Shown in pieces: positions 24,370 to 37,044 of a stretch of DNA of 64,000 bases. A program made the translations under genes and the position numbers. The notes beneath the pieces were generated by a model that saw only the letters and a program-made list of their open reading frames with translations, was not told where the DNA came from and did not search any database. Position 1 is the stretch's first letter, and each line of letters opens with the position of its first letter. This stretch comes from Aphrophora alni (Eukaryota > Arthropoda > Insecta > Hemiptera > Aphrophoridae). Location: positions 19,033,177 through 19,097,176 of the forward strand of contig OY740768.1 of NCBI GenBank assembly GCA_963513935.1, given 5' to 3'.

Positions 24370-26019
24370 CTGTAAATAGAAATATAGTCGTATTACAAAA
24401 TGACTGATATATATACGTTCTACCAACGAATTTTAAAGCTATTAAAAATAAACTTGAAATTACAATTTGTGTATAAGCAGTAAATAACACAGGCAACACT
24501 GTATGAATACAACGGAACTCAAAATGATGCCTGTTATTTGGCTTGAGAAGCCTCTCAAAAACACCAAAGGACGTTCACATTGCTTCCCTCCAGGATTAGT
24601 TCAAGCTGACGGAGGGATTATTATCAGTATTTTTAAATATTTCATTTTCGCTTTTGATTTATCCTCTTCTAATTTATTTAACATTGTTCCATTTTATTTA
24701 TTTTAAATTCAATGGAAGTTAAATTACCTAAGTTCACTTCGAAGGCGATTTTGGCCAGAACTAAATAGCTTAGTTACAATACGCTTAAAACCTAAAATGT
24801 TTGCTATTCTTAAATAATTAGTTAATATCACTTTTCAGGCTTCATTATATTCACTCCATCCTTTGTGTGATTTTGATAAAAGGGAATCTTTAATTAGATT
24901 TTCTTGTCGCCTAAAACTTTAGAACTGACATTCTGAAAACGATATTAGTGTGTTTAAGAGTTTAAAACGCAAAGCAATTTTAAAAACGCCATATCGAAAT
25001 TTTTGGACATCGTTATTGGAGAGGAGCACTCTAGACTGAAGATTGAAATCGAAATGTAACAACGCTGGATTTCTAAAACTATTGCTCCATCATTACGATC
25101 TTGGAACTAGTCAAAATGTGACTAAATTTTTGTTTTAAATCATAATTGATCCAAAATTTTAAAACTGTACACTAAACTCTCTTACAAATTATGTCTCATT
25201 CTTGACAGTTTAAACTATTTCGATATCCGTAGCAATAAGAATCAATTTTACAAATTTAATAACAGATTATTCATTTAAATAACAATAAAATCAATTTGAG
25301 GTTAGGTAAATCAACTAAATCTACGATTAACTATCATCATAATTTATATAATTGTTATGTATTTATTGTACAGATGGATTCGAAGCTGCGCGGGAATTTC
25401 TCAGAAATGATTATATATCTAAAAAAAAGATAAAAAATTCATATAAACCCTCGTGTCCATACAGTAGGGAATTTTGTGTTTAAAAAAATAAAAATTACAC
25501 TATTTCTTTGATAATATATAAGTGAAGATTTGGTATTTGCGTTATACTTGTAACCTTTTAACAGCATATCAGAAAACGAAGACTTTATTTTCTACATTTT
25601 CAAAATGGTGGTAGTTTATAATGTTTAATGTCGAATATATCGAAAAGGAATAGTTTTCATCTTTAAATAAAAACAAAATGCCTTGTTTTTTTTCTGTAGC
25701 TCAAAGATAACAGAGTTTTCGCAAAAACCTTATGAATTTAATATCTTGGCAATTCCCTACAACACACAAGAATGGACTAAAAACAAAATATTTTGCAATC
25801 AAGAAAATTTTTTCTCTAAATTTATTAATTTTAAACCTTATGAATGAAATAAAGCTATTTAAAAAGTTAATATTTCTATCGTATTGGCTTTATAAACTCA
25901 GAATAAAACTTTTCGACTTTTGTTTTTTGACAACATTTTTGGGGGGTTTTTATAACAGTTTCTTCAAAAACTACAAAATATACGGTTCTTGGACTTATTT
26001 TTACGATTTTGCTGGTCAT
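24370..26019. other. AT-rich gene-free DNA
   Basis: A plus-strand frame at 24503-24706 and one at 25732-26064 (rich in Phe, Leu and Lys) look like AT-driven frames. No supported feature. Confidence 0.45.
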
Positions 26020-26292
26020 TCAAAGTATAGGACTAGCATTTACGTCATTATTTATACTCCGTGATATTACCAGTGGATCAGAAATCCGAGCGAAATCTTT
26101 CGATAGACGTAATTCACTAACGAAGCGTTTCTGTATCTGTTTATACGAACTTTTTACCTTATTTTCAGCAATAGCATCATTTCCAGAGAGATTACAGCCC
26201 AACTGCGAAACACCATGTAAAAGTCTATTGTTACGATTTTCAATTTCCAGTTGATAAAACTGTGGTAAATATTTTCTTACCCAAACTCTCAT
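26020..26292 (-). CDS. unrecognised 90-codon open frame with protein-like composition
   Basis: The first ATG is at 26292, and the frame is open to a stop upstream at about 26344. The 90 residues are mixed and charged (for example QLEIENRNNRLLHGVSQLG and VKSSYKQIQKRFVSELRL), unlike the Phe/Ile/Lys-rich frames elsewhere in the window. There is no signal peptide, membrane segment or motif I recognise. An internal AATAAG/GTAAAA could act as a donor. The opposite strand is also open (26009-26254), which argues for a locally stop-poor, GC-richer segment instead of proven coding. It may be a fragment of an unrecognised mobile element or an old exon. Confidence 0.2.
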   Translation of the reverse strand: MRVWVRKYLPQFYQLEIENRNNRLLHGVSQLGCNLSGNDAIAENKVKSSYKQIQKRFVSELRLSKDFARISDPLVISRSINNDVNASPIL

Positions 26293-29035
26293 AAAAAAAT
26301 CATTAGTAAAAGGAAGCAAGGGGTTTTGTACGGCACATACTTCTTAATGAAAACGATTAAGAGGTGAGAAATGTTAATAACTCCAATCCATGTCATTTAA
26401 TGACGACTTAGAAATATTTTACTTGTACGTGATTGAAAAATAAAATATACAGAATTTTTCATTTAATGTTTTAAAATGTTTATTTCGGGACAAAATTAAA
26501 TCTTTCAGACTAGAAAAACCGACAGAGAAACTGTATAAAATGAAAACTTTATCTTCTGATCTGGGCTCGAACCTTTTCAGTCGTTTTTGCAGTGTGCTAA
26601 ACGTAAATGCACGAAGAATAAGGACTCAAGAATTAATGAGCCCTCTGATTGTAAAAAAGAAATTAATAATTTATTTGTTTAAATCATTTAAAATTGGCAA
26701 AAGATTATAGACAAAGAAATTCTAATTGTTAAATAGAAAATACAATTATAAAAATTAAAACCAACATATAGGCTAATTAAATTTGATAACAAATTTAAAA
26801 TAAAATCATAAATACTATACCAACATTGTAACAAGTTTTTAAAACTCCATACTAAAATCAAAGTGTGCAAATGCAAGATACCGAAAAATTGCTATACGTT
26901 TAAAATAAAAAAGAAGTTTTTTTTTAAATTGTCGCTAACGGTTTTAATTAAATTGCTCTAAATTAAAACCCACAAAGGACCGAATTTTAGATATTTGAAT
27001 TTGATTTATTTTCACCTTTTAACAAATTCTGAACCAACATTCATATTAAGATTGGAACATCTAGATACTTTATTAAATAATTTGATAATGAAACTACTTA
27101 ATAGATTGAAAAAATCAATTTAAAACTTATATTAAATTTCGTTATTTATATCAAATAAAGATCACTTTAATGTATTAAATAGTACATTTTGTAAACATTA
27201 AATGCAATTTTATAGTAATTAATTTTCCTTTTTAAAGTAATGTATTAAAATAAAGTAGAATGCATTGCATGCATTTTATTTTCTTATAAGAAGATACCTT
27301 TTACTCTCTTATGTCTGTTTGAGATCTACAGAAATATACATTTTTAATACGTTTAAATTTTGTTTAATCTATATAGTTTATCCATCATATTATGGAAAAA
27401 GTTTATAGCCTCCTAAAAATGGAGGCAAAAAAAATTAAAATGAAACAAACAGATATCTCATAATCGGTCCTATAGACTTTAATCAAATTTTAGTTTTTGA
27501 AAAGTTTCATAAAATTGTAGTTTTAGAGTGTTAGTAAAATACTTTTTTAAAGAACTTTCACATTACAAATTTGATCAAATGGGATTGAGTCAATTCTCAT
27601 ATTTTTAATGTTTTACAGTTTACTTGGTATTTATTTTGTTCACCAAAAAATCCCAAATTAACATTTTAGGGGGAATGAATGTAATACTTTTTTTAAAATA
27701 AAATTTTGTTTAGAATTCTGACAAATAACTTAACCTCAAAAAAGTCAAGATAACGCATAATATGCCCAAGTATAAATTTATTAAAAAACTGTCTATAATT
27801 TTAACTTTAAGACCTTACACGGATAGATAGACATCACTTTAAATATTATTTTTGTGGACTATTAAAAGGTATCAAAACTAATATTTTCGCCAAAATTTAA
27901 GACTTTTTTGACAATCTATTATAAAACCGTCTCTAATGTTGAAGTTAACTAGATGTATCGCACGTACTTAGACCATAATCTCAAAAAAGCATTTCGTGTG
28001 TTGTAGAGTGAAACAAGAATACGAATATATAACTGACCTACATTTGTTTCCAAAATAGTTTGGGCAGTTATTCACGACCCTGCTTGTAAGTCTTTAATGG
28101 TTTTCGTCGCCATACAAATTTCATAATAATTAATGATTCAAGTAAAGCATAAATTGTCATAAATAATGTTAAAAAAATCCGGTTTTGCTTCCAACTAAAA
28201 CACGCCGTAGACCACGATTTGTAGCTGAAAATGGTTGTTTTACATGATTTACTTATAGCTAAAAATTAAAACAAAAACAAAATTGTAAACGTTCTATAAA
28301 TATAATTTTTAAATATTTAAACTCTAAATATAATTGTAATTTAATCTAGAAAGAACAAGTGATATTCTCAAAGAAAACTAATAATAGATTTACCACGCTG
28401 TCCTCGCGACTGGTCATGATGTGTTATCGATGAGGTTAAATTATTCCAGAAACACTTTTCTTGTGATTTCGACTCAACTAACGGCAACAACAGTTCACTG
28501 AATACATGCCGGCCTTGTGACCTGCGCATAGCTTAACTACAAACCCGCATGCTCCAAACATTCCTTATATAAACTAATTCTATTTCCCGGCAATAGTCTT
28601 AAATAATTCCGTTACACAGATTAATGTGGAGGAGGTGGGCAATCAGTTTGTATATTGTATCAAAGTTTCCTTAGTACAATGTAACTTTTAGTTTATGTTG
28701 TGCAATATTATGAAATATTTGATAAAATATAATCAATATTATTTTAACATTCAAATAACGTTCTTTCACGCTCTGCTTCATGAATTAATGTGTTAATTAG
28801 ACTATTAATCGAGTAGCAATTCCCATGGTCCAACTTGTCGAAGCGAGGTTCTTCTTTATAACGACCATTTGGGATTTCGTTGTTTTTTACGCGGTTTTTA
28901 TGAACGAGTGTACTAATAGTTATAAAATGCGTCGTACTTTGAAACCAACGATACGTTTACAAACTTTTACGTTTAATATTCCGATTTATAATGACGTCTA
29001 ATTATTTTTCATCTTGTTGTTTAAAGACGAAAAAC
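26293..29035. other. AT-rich gene-free DNA up to the assembly gap
   Basis: Nothing supported. A GC-richer patch at about 28390-28560 (with TATATAAAC near 28565) has no gene around it that I can see. The last ~25 bases before the gap (TTGTTTAAAGACGAAAAAC) resemble TTATTTAAAGGCGAAAAATC at 54730 and a similar sequence at 56910. Confidence 0.45.
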
Positions 29036-29235
29036 NNNNNNNNNNNNNNNNNNNNNNNNNNNNNNNNNNNNNNNNNNNNNNNNNNNNNNNNNNNNNNNNN
29101 NNNNNNNNNNNNNNNNNNNNNNNNNNNNNNNNNNNNNNNNNNNNNNNNNNNNNNNNNNNNNNNNNNNNNNNNNNNNNNNNNNNNNNNNNNNNNNNNNNNN
29201 NNNNNNNNNNNNNNNNNNNNNNNNNNNNNNNNNNN
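29036..29235. other. assembly gap, 200 N
   Basis: Exactly 200 ambiguous bases, probably a conventional gap of unknown true length. Frames running through it are artefacts. Repeat-like sequence flanks it on both sides, a usual cause of such gaps. Confidence 0.99.
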
Positions 29236-29370
29236 TTTATTATTCTCCCTTGTTAGTGATGTTTTGTTCAAGTGGACAATAGTTGTACTGTTACATCTTG
29301 ATCTGTAAATATTGTTGTGTGTTACGACATTGTTTTTAAAAGAACGATTTATAAAATGTCTTAAAACTCC
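29236..29370 (+). repeat. dispersed repeat delta, copy 1
   Basis: Shares GTTTTGTTCAAGTG(G/T)ACA, A(A/G)TAGTTGT, then (T/A)TAAATA(T/C)TGTTGTGT and a later AGAA(C/T)(G/A)ATTTAT block with 44330-44470, in the same order and spacing. The left part is lost in the gap. The class is unknown. Confidence 0.55.
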
Positions 29371-30414
29371 CAAGAAAAGGTGTCTATTATTACAGAATTA
29401 CTAGAATTTTAAAACAATAGTTTACAAATTTGAATTATAGTTTTTAATAATGCTTTGTATTTGAAACCAACACAACATAAAATTTAACTTTTTAATATAG
29501 TTAATTTAAAAAGGTCGTGTAAATTTTAGAAGTTTTGAAAGGTTAAATCTTAGGTCTTGTAGATTTGGGTAATTAATTTTGTCATTTAACTGAAATGCGT
29601 AGGCAGATAAAATATTATCCTACTGATAAACAGACAGTTTCATAAAGCATGTAAACAGGCGATAGATATTGTTATAGTCAGACTGATAATAACAAGTATA
29701 GCACAACAATACATACACCAACACTACGCATATAATTTCATAAATCCACTTTCCAGAAGAAATATATTTTGTGTCATTTTTAAATGTAACAACTGAAGAT
29801 TATGATTTAGTCAATTAAACGTCATTTCTAACAAAAAGTGTTCATTTTGGAAAATTTTATGAACCAATCTTGATGAAACTCAATTATCCTTTGTTTTTTT
29901 GAAAGCGTAAAACGGTTTTGTCAATAGTTTGTATTTAGCTTATATCAAGAAATGTTTTAAATGATTGCATCAGTAATGCTAGAATTGCAAACTATCTTAC
30001 GTTATTTAACGAAGGATCTGGGTGTGGTTATGCAAGCTTGAGAAAGGTCAGGTAAGTTACTATCGCTTCATGCAAGAGTGATATGGCGGAGATATAGATA
30101 GCGTAGGCCTATATTTAGAACTATTTATTTCCAAGTTATTTAAATTTAATAAATTAATGTTTTAAAGACGTCGATGGAAGAGCAACACAAAATTTATTTG
30201 TATGTATATATAAAGGACTAAATAATTAATATGTCGTCCTGAACATTAAGACCAGAGCAGTGTTATTTAATAATTTATCACTTCGGGCAGTATTCATAAT
30301 GGTACAACTTTTTGGGGAATGCTTTTTGTTCAAATAATTTTTAAAAAAATTTTTAATATTTAAAAATTTAAAATCTAATATTAAATTGGTTATTTTTTTT
30401 GTAAATAACACAAA
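29371..30414. other. AT-rich gene-free DNA
   Basis: No supported feature. Confidence 0.5.
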
Positions 30415-30590
30415 TATTTAATATAATATATATAAGAATAATAATAAATATAATATAATAAATATAATTTATTATAATATAATAATATAATATATAATAA
30501 TTATATAATATAGAATAATATTAGAATAATATAATATATAATAAATATAATAATAATATAATAAATATAAGAATTTAATATAATATACCC
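30415..30590. repeat. ATA/TAA-rich imperfect simple repeat
   Basis: About 175 bases made almost only of A and T, in repeated AATATAATA, ATAATATAAT and TATAATAAATA words with only a few G. It can form many overlapping small hairpins. Confidence 0.85.
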
Positions 30591-30823
30591 TATAAATTGT
30601 ACATAATTATGTAGAATTAATTAGAAACAAATTTAAACCTGTTTATTGAGAAATGTCTGTTTTTATTTTCACATAATATTCCCGATTGATAAATTCAGAT
30701 TTTATACATAATTAAAAAAGCAAATTAGTAAAATTAAACTGTTCTTAAACACATTTTCAAAATATGGTTCTTATAATGTTTCCAAAAAATTATATAATAG
30801 TTTTTAAAATATATTGAAAAATA

Positions 30824-31370
30824 CCGGGTGATCAAAAACTCTTTGAAGAAATTTGGGAAATGGTTCTATACGTAAATTTTTTTCCCTTTGTCAATATGAC
30901 TTCGTTGTCCGTTTGTCTGTATGTTTGTGTTTTTTACACAATTATTAATATCTCAAGAAAATTTCTTATTTTGCAGAAATTTTGCAGTTATTAACGCCTA
31001 ACCTTGCAATTTTTTTTCAATATTATTACTTTAACCCATTCCAAATAGAGATCGATTCAAAAATTCAAAATCCAACAACTGTAAAACTGTAAATTTCGCA
31101 AAAATGTTTTGAATTTTTGAAACATTCGTTATTTTAAAATGTTTAAAGAAATAACATTGAAAAATTACACAATTATGCAATAATATTAGCAATATCAGAA
31201 AGTTGAAGTTCGTACGGTTTTTGAGATATTAATTATTATATAACAACACAGACGACAGACGGACAACAAAGTAAGGTAGGCCATATCGTGAAAGACACTT
31301 TTTTGTTTGTTTTGATGTACCCCATATAACCATTTTCCAGATTTTCTGCAAAGAGTTTTTGAGCATCCAG
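30824..31370. mobile_element. 547-bp long-inverted-repeat element with TA target duplication
   Basis: The left end CCGGGTGATCAAAAACTC is the inverse of the right end (reverse complement CTGGATGCTCAAAAACTC). Pairing continues through TTTG(A/C)AGAAA and GGAAAATGGTT-like blocks and, further in, TTGTTGTCCGT/GTCTGT against the inverse near 31240-31275. Each arm is about 130 bases. TA dinucleotides flank both ends (30822-30823, 31371-31372), pointing to the Tc1/mariner group. The centre is AT-rich with no transposase. It is one of three elements here with C(C/T/A)GGGTG-like ends. Confidence 0.85.
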
Positions 31371-31372
31371 TA

Positions 31373-32314
31373 CTTACATTCCTTTTACAATATTTTATTA
31401 CTATTATTTTATTTTTTAAATTTATTTATTTATTATTTTTTTAATTTACCGAGTGCCTATTCATGCTAAATAGCTTTACAGTCGGATAATAAATGGTTAG
31501 CACATCAAAACATTCGTCGACATTATTCTAATATTCCCAACCAGACTTTGTTACCAAGTATAATTTTCCAAAAACTCACGATGCTGGGTCAACACCTTAA
31601 TTGTTTGAGCTTTTACGTTGATTGAATTCAGAACCTCTTAATTTTGAAACAAAAGCAGTAACTATTAGACTAGCAGGTGGTTCTACAAACACCTTTTTAT
31701 AAGATTAATTGAGACTTCCTTCGGCTTTTACATCTGTCAGAATAATTGTAGTCGTCTTTACCACTATATTTATTTTAACCTTAGCTTTCAGAAACCGACA
31801 ACAATCTTGGACAGCATCTGTGTACATTTTTCTTTTCAAATGAAAAACTGGGGTTTTGAACATAAATTGTTCAATTTGACGTGGTTTGTGTACATTTATT
31901 TTAATTTTTATGAGCCGAAACAAAAGTTGAATTATGCTTTTTTTCTGTCAATGCTCTAATTGACCCTGTTTTGTCCTTTGTGTTAATTCCATAGGGTTTC
32001 ACGTTACTAGAAGAGTATGTAGTATGCATACAGTCTGGTCAAAATGATAAATAACCACTGTTTATCACTTTGTCCGAATGCGTTGGCCGTTACACATAAT
32101 TCTCCGGCATTATTTTAATGAATTCATTAATCATTTTATTCATGATATATATTCCACATGTCACAAAAAGTCTCCCTATCTTAATTTTAAAAGTGTGAAT
32201 ACAGAAATTTGAACTTCTGAAGGTTTATAGAACTTAAGCGGCGATTTTGTTCTTATACCTATCAACTCAAAAATATTTAAAAATAACTAGTATGAGTGAT
32301 AGTTTATTTTAAAG
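31373..32314. other. AT-rich gene-free DNA
   Basis: No supported feature. The 72-codon minus-strand frame at 31705-31923 has no recognisable motif. Confidence 0.5.
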
Positions 32315-32465
32315 ATAAAAAAAAGACTGTCAAATGTGTGCTAAAACTTCAAAACTTAGGCATATAGGGGCTGTTTTTTAATAAAGTCTTAAGCTGAAGT
32401 TTAAATTGTAGAGATACATGAAATTATAGACGTTCTTAGTTTTACCTACGGACTTTAATAAAGAG
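32315..32465 (+). repeat. dispersed repeat beta, internally deleted copy
   Basis: Has the beta head (AAATGTGTGCTAAAACTTC, ATATAGGGGCTGTTTTTT) joined to the extreme tail (GTTTTACCTACGGACT), with the ~250-base middle missing. A full-tail copy follows at 32740. Confidence 0.6.
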
Positions 32466-32622
32466 AAGTCATTGAAAATGAAATGGCTATTGAATTATAG
32501 TCTCACATCTCTCAAAAAATGAGTTTATAACTTATTCGCTACGCATTTCTCATTGTTTGGCAAGTTGTATTCGTCATAAAAAACAATAACATCTGATTGC
32601 GCAATGCAATTTCATTTCAAAT

Positions 32623-32624
<2 letters not shown>

Positions 32625-32698
<74 letters not shown>
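32625..32698. repeat. (TA)n microsatellite, 74 bases
   Basis: The longest pure TA tract in the window. It lies between two beta fragments. Confidence 0.97.
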
Positions 32699-32700
<2 letters not shown>

Positions 32701-32739
32701 CAGATTTGTAGGTCAAGCCGTGTTCAATTTATGACATCT

Positions 32740-33065
32740 GAGACTTTAAATTTAGCCGAGTGTCCACACATAAACATTTTTGTCAAATAAACATACATAT
32801 TTGTAATCAGAATAACTTTTAGTTTTATTTGATACTCCACATATAATTTTTAAAAAAAATTCTACTGGATAGTTTTTGTCTCTCAACTACCTCAAGATCA
32901 TTTTTTGCTACCGCTTTATTTTTCCTTTAGGTGAGACAATGCAAAGTTTGAAATATATAGGATTTATCGTCTTGTCTGTGTAGACGAGTTGCGACTTACA
33001 AACAGACAGACAGACACGAGTGTGAAATTATGTTGGTCCTTGGTTTTACCTGCGGTTCCTCGCAA
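32740..33065 (+). repeat. dispersed repeat beta, copy with intact tail
   Basis: Contains TTGTCAAATAAACATACA, AGTTTTTGTCTCTCAACTAC, GCAAAGTTTGAAATATATAG, a TTGCGACTTACAAACAGACA run and the end GGTCCTTGGTTTTACCTGCG. The closest relative is 8570-8870. Confidence 0.78.
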
Positions 33066-34734
33066 GTAAAGAAAAAATGCGAAAAGGAGAGGTCGTTGTT
33101 ATCCTTAAGTAAAATGGCAACTGACAAGTAATTTTTAATGCAGATATTTATCTCGATAGGAATTTGATTACAAAGGAAGGAACTAAATTGCAAAACAATC
33201 ATTACCAGTAAAATTCTTTATTAGTTCATTAGAAATAGGGAAATTATTATTTTTGGGAGTGTGGGGTTTCAAATGGAATTTTAGTCAAATATATTGCGTT
33301 ACCCCTTGAAAAACTCATTTAAAGTAAAGAATAAACCCGATTAGTGAAAGACAAACAGTATAATCAATTTCAAAATATAGTGCAACATGACATATTTCAT
33401 GAAGTCTTCCCCGCTCCCTCATGTATTGTTTCACATTGAGCCTTAACAGAATTATTATGCCTCGTAAAGGATAAAATTGTTATTCCCTGGAAATGAGTAA
33501 CACTTGTGGAAATTTTAATTAATAAATGAAATAAAACAGAATTTTTCACAACGAACATTTTACTTCTTCAATACGGCGTTTAATTTTGTTACATTACGTA
33601 CAAAAATATTTTTAGTACTGAACTTCTGACAAGGCAACAGAGAAGCATTTTGTTTTACATATCTGTGTATTTTTTTATTATTTTATTTCTTTAACTTCAG
33701 TTTGACATTTATGCGCTTCATGATTTTGTCTTATTATTATTTCATAGTGTTAAGTATTTTTTATAAACATCTATTTTTCATTATAGTTTTCTCCACTTTG
33801 TGTCTCACAAACAAGCACTTTGTTTGTTTAAGAAGAGGTTTCAATGACTAATTCATCATCTTCAGTTGTTACACGTACACAAATCTGATTGGTACTGAAC
33901 TGGAACAGGAAAGGCCAATGCAAACAAATACCAACAGAGAAGAAATATACAATCGTCTTAAGTATAATCGAGTTATAACATAATATATAAAAACTTTAAT
34001 AAAATTTACAAAATCAATAAATAATCCCAACATTTTTCTAATTAAGGACTAATTGAAGTACCAACAATATTTGTAAAACACATAAACAAATAAAAACAGA
34101 ATCATTGATCCCTCAAGAAAAGATACAAGAACTGAAGAAATTACATTGATAAGAATTATAGTTTTTCTTATAGGCTTTCTTTTTAATAAAACGTTTTTTA
34201 AGCTAAGTATTTTGTATTTGAGGTTTCTTAATTAGGTTTACCATTTAACACGTTTGAGTTGACCTGTATAAAACTGTAATATTAGGAGGTAGAGTAAAAT
34301 TGTCCTGTTTGCCAAAACTCGGTTTTCATAGTCCTATAACGTTTTAGAAACGTGCGTTTTTTGTGTTCACTAGTGAAATTAATGGTGCAAAAACATTGCA
34401 CAAATTTTCTGATGTACGTATTTAAAATCGAAAAAACTAACCAAGCAAAATTATTAGTGCCAAAAATGTTACTTCCAAAGTTGTGATTAAAAAAAGAAAA
34501 GAAAAGAACCTTGGGCGTCTTTTTAGATGTTGTAGATTAATTAAAAAAATATTTATATATTTAGATAACGTCTAAATCTGTCATAAACTGGCGTTTCGCC
34601 TAAATATTATAAGTTGAAAGAAAGGTTCGTTGTCCTTTGTTTTAGAAATTATTCTTGTAATTTTATATAAGTTGAATTTGTGCATAGAAGTTTGGTTCAT
34701 TAATCTTCACATTTCACCGAAATACGAATGAAAC
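33066..34734. other. AT-rich gene-free DNA
   Basis: No supported feature. Confidence 0.5.
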
Positions 34735-35080
34735 CGGTAGAGTTGATATTGAGAAATTACAGCTCCATACCAATTTTTAGGTTTTTACCAGTAACTAATG
34801 CGCTGTCATTTTCGTTTGGTTTTGTTTGGATACACATGATCAATATTGGATAATGGTTAGAGCATATTTTATCTTATATTTTGTCAGATATTGTATTCCT
34901 AAATTTTGAGTTATAGAAAAATTAAGAAAAGCCTCGAGATATTCTCAAAATATGTATATATACCAAATTTTATTAAAATCGGTTGACTCGTTTGGAATAT
35001 ACAGGATTGCACATACAACAGACAACAGACGTTAGACAAACAAACATAATATCCAAAACGACTCTTTTGAACTCAAAGAA
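34735..35080 (+). repeat. dispersed repeat gamma, copy 1
   Basis: The distal part has ACCAAATTTTATTAAAATCG, GTTGACTCGTTTGGAATATA, then ACAGACAACAGACGTTAGAC. This is the ...AAAATCGGT(T/C)...CGTTT...ACAGAC pattern seen at the distal end of many arthropod interspersed repeats. Related stretches here are 52020-52330 and 52620-52990, with a head-only copy at 57170-57310. No coding capacity. Confidence 0.6.
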
Positions 35081-36429
35081 CCTCAAGATGGATATTTTTA
35101 CCAAGCCATGACACCAGTTTTTGACCCATCATATTTCTCTGTGTGAAAAAATAAAATTGAGAGAGGGTGTTTTGGGAGACCTTATATATTTATATAATAT
35201 GCATATTCTTGATATCATTATATTATTATTTAGTAAATTTTTACTTGCTGCTTTTGAATGTCTTTTATTGAATTTTAAGTGATATATAAGTTCTAGTGTA
35301 TTAAACATTTCATTCCTTGTTACAAAGTTCTTTGATTGGAGTGAATTTAAATCACGTTATTTAGTGCCCAAACCACTGTTTCATTTCTGACATTCTTTAA
35401 ATGGCTATATCCCCCTTCTCTTCATAGACTTTTGTAGAACAATGAATTGAAAGAACTATTAAATATGTCGAACATATCCAGGTGAGAGAATAGTCCCTGC
35501 CAAATTTAACGTGCTGCCAAGTGTGTGATGCTGCGTATTCTAAAAACACATTTCAGAGATGTAGTAACGATTTAATCTTAAAATATCTCTCATTCTATTG
35601 TTGTTTAGTTTTTAAAATTGCAAAAGCTAAGTTCTTTTATGTGTGTTTAAAAAGAAAAAAAACATTATTGGGCGTTTGTAGTGTCCATATTAAAACATAG
35701 ACGTAAGAGATCAAGAAAATATATTCTTAATATTCGGTTCAAAAGTTTGCATCGTAGATGGGATACCTACTAAAATCCGAATTGTTTGTATATAATATCG
35801 TCTTTCATAACATTACATTTTTGTTTTACTTAATTTTTATTGGAAATTATAGCAGCCTTCATAATATTCCGTCTTCGTTTATACGATTTGAAGATTATAA
35901 TAATAATTCCCTATTTAATGATATTTATTAAAACAAGGTATACGTTGACACATATCTACTATGTTGCCTTTCAGTTTACCCTTGAGTGTTTCAGTTTTAT
36001 TTTACTCTTTTCTCTTAGGAAATCAGACTACATAATTTAATACAGCACTTATGGTGACAGAAGGAAAAAGCAGAAGTAATTTTCTTTTTTACGAGATCAC
36101 GGATGGAAAGATTGCCTTCCTTAATCTAATAATGGAACAATGTTTCGTAAAAATATTCACCTATTCCTAAGAGAAATTATAAAATGTAAAGATAATTCAG
36201 TTATCATAATCCTTTTTAGAAAAATCTTTAATTTTATTTTAAAATATGAATAAATAAATAACTTTTCTTTTATCTCTTAAAATTAACAATATTTACGAAA
36301 AGTCAACATTTACTTAAGGGATGAAAATATAAACCTCAACAACAAACTTTTCTTCACCAACAAGACGACGTATATGTCATTTATCCTCCCTCAGCTGTTC
36401 ACAATTTTCATTCAATTTTTAACTTTTTT
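35081..36429. other. AT-rich gene-free DNA
   Basis: No supported feature. The 66-codon frame at 35840-36040 is rich in Ile, Phe and Leu, and looks AT-driven. Confidence 0.5.
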
Positions 36430-36625
36430 TTTGTCATGGAATTTTTTCATTAATGAAGTAAAAGACTACTGGTACAGCACCGTTTCCCCCATCACTTTCC
36501 GCTTTCACAGAGTAAAATCACTTCAATTGTGAGAGTAGAAGACAGCGCTGAGAACAACCACAACTCCATTCGAGTTTGAATTAACACTAGTCAAAACATC
36601 TGCCTCATCCGAAAATATCACCAGA
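36430..36625 (-). pseudogene. possible fragment of a DDE-type transposase core
   Basis: On the minus strand a VIFSDEADVL stretch matches the first catalytic Asp motif (xFSDEAxF) of Tc1/mariner-related transposases. About 30 codons later a weak LLLSQLK-stop-FYSVK stretch resembles the 'LHSxKVTVWCA' block, and a phase-shifted VVFYFINE resembles the 'GPFFF' block. Order and rough spacing fit, but the match is short and degraded. Chance or a different origin is possible. Confidence 0.35.
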
Positions 36626-36997
36626 AAACATTGACCATTTCCCTAATGAATTTAGTTTGAAACAATATAACACTTACAAAAAAAACTAAAAAACAATAAA
36701 TAATTAATACATTAAAAAACTGCATATACATTATAGCGATATAAATGTTGGGAGTCTTCTAATTTTAGAAAGGGTAGAATTTTGGTCAGTTAAAACCACC
36801 CCCTCAAAAAAGTAGGAAGATAAGTTCAAGTTACTCGCATAGCTAAAAGGGCACTAGAGAAATGAAACACTTATCATTAATACATACACACACACATGTG
36901 CGTTTGGACGCAAGCAAATTGAAAAAAAGGTACTATTAATTAGTAACTAGCAATTAAATACACAATTATACGCATACAATAAAATATAATATCCAAG

Positions 36998-37001
<4 letters not shown>

Positions 37002-37042
<41 letters not shown>
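37002..37042. repeat. (TA)n microsatellite
   Basis: About 20 TA units, preceded by an (AC)n-like patch near 36885-36898. Confidence 0.95.

Positions 37043-37044
<2 letters not shown>

Noticed and set aside
26557..26615. tRNA-like sequence on the minus strand: GGTTCGAGCCC (B-box-like) with TTTAGCACACTGC (A-box-like) upstream
   Set aside because: The spacing between the two boxes is only about 15 bases, too short for an anticodon arm, and no acceptor stem closes. At most a deleted tRNA or SINE remnant.
28991..29373. Open frames of 80-123 codons across 29002-29373
   Set aside because: They pass through 200 N and are artefacts of the gap.
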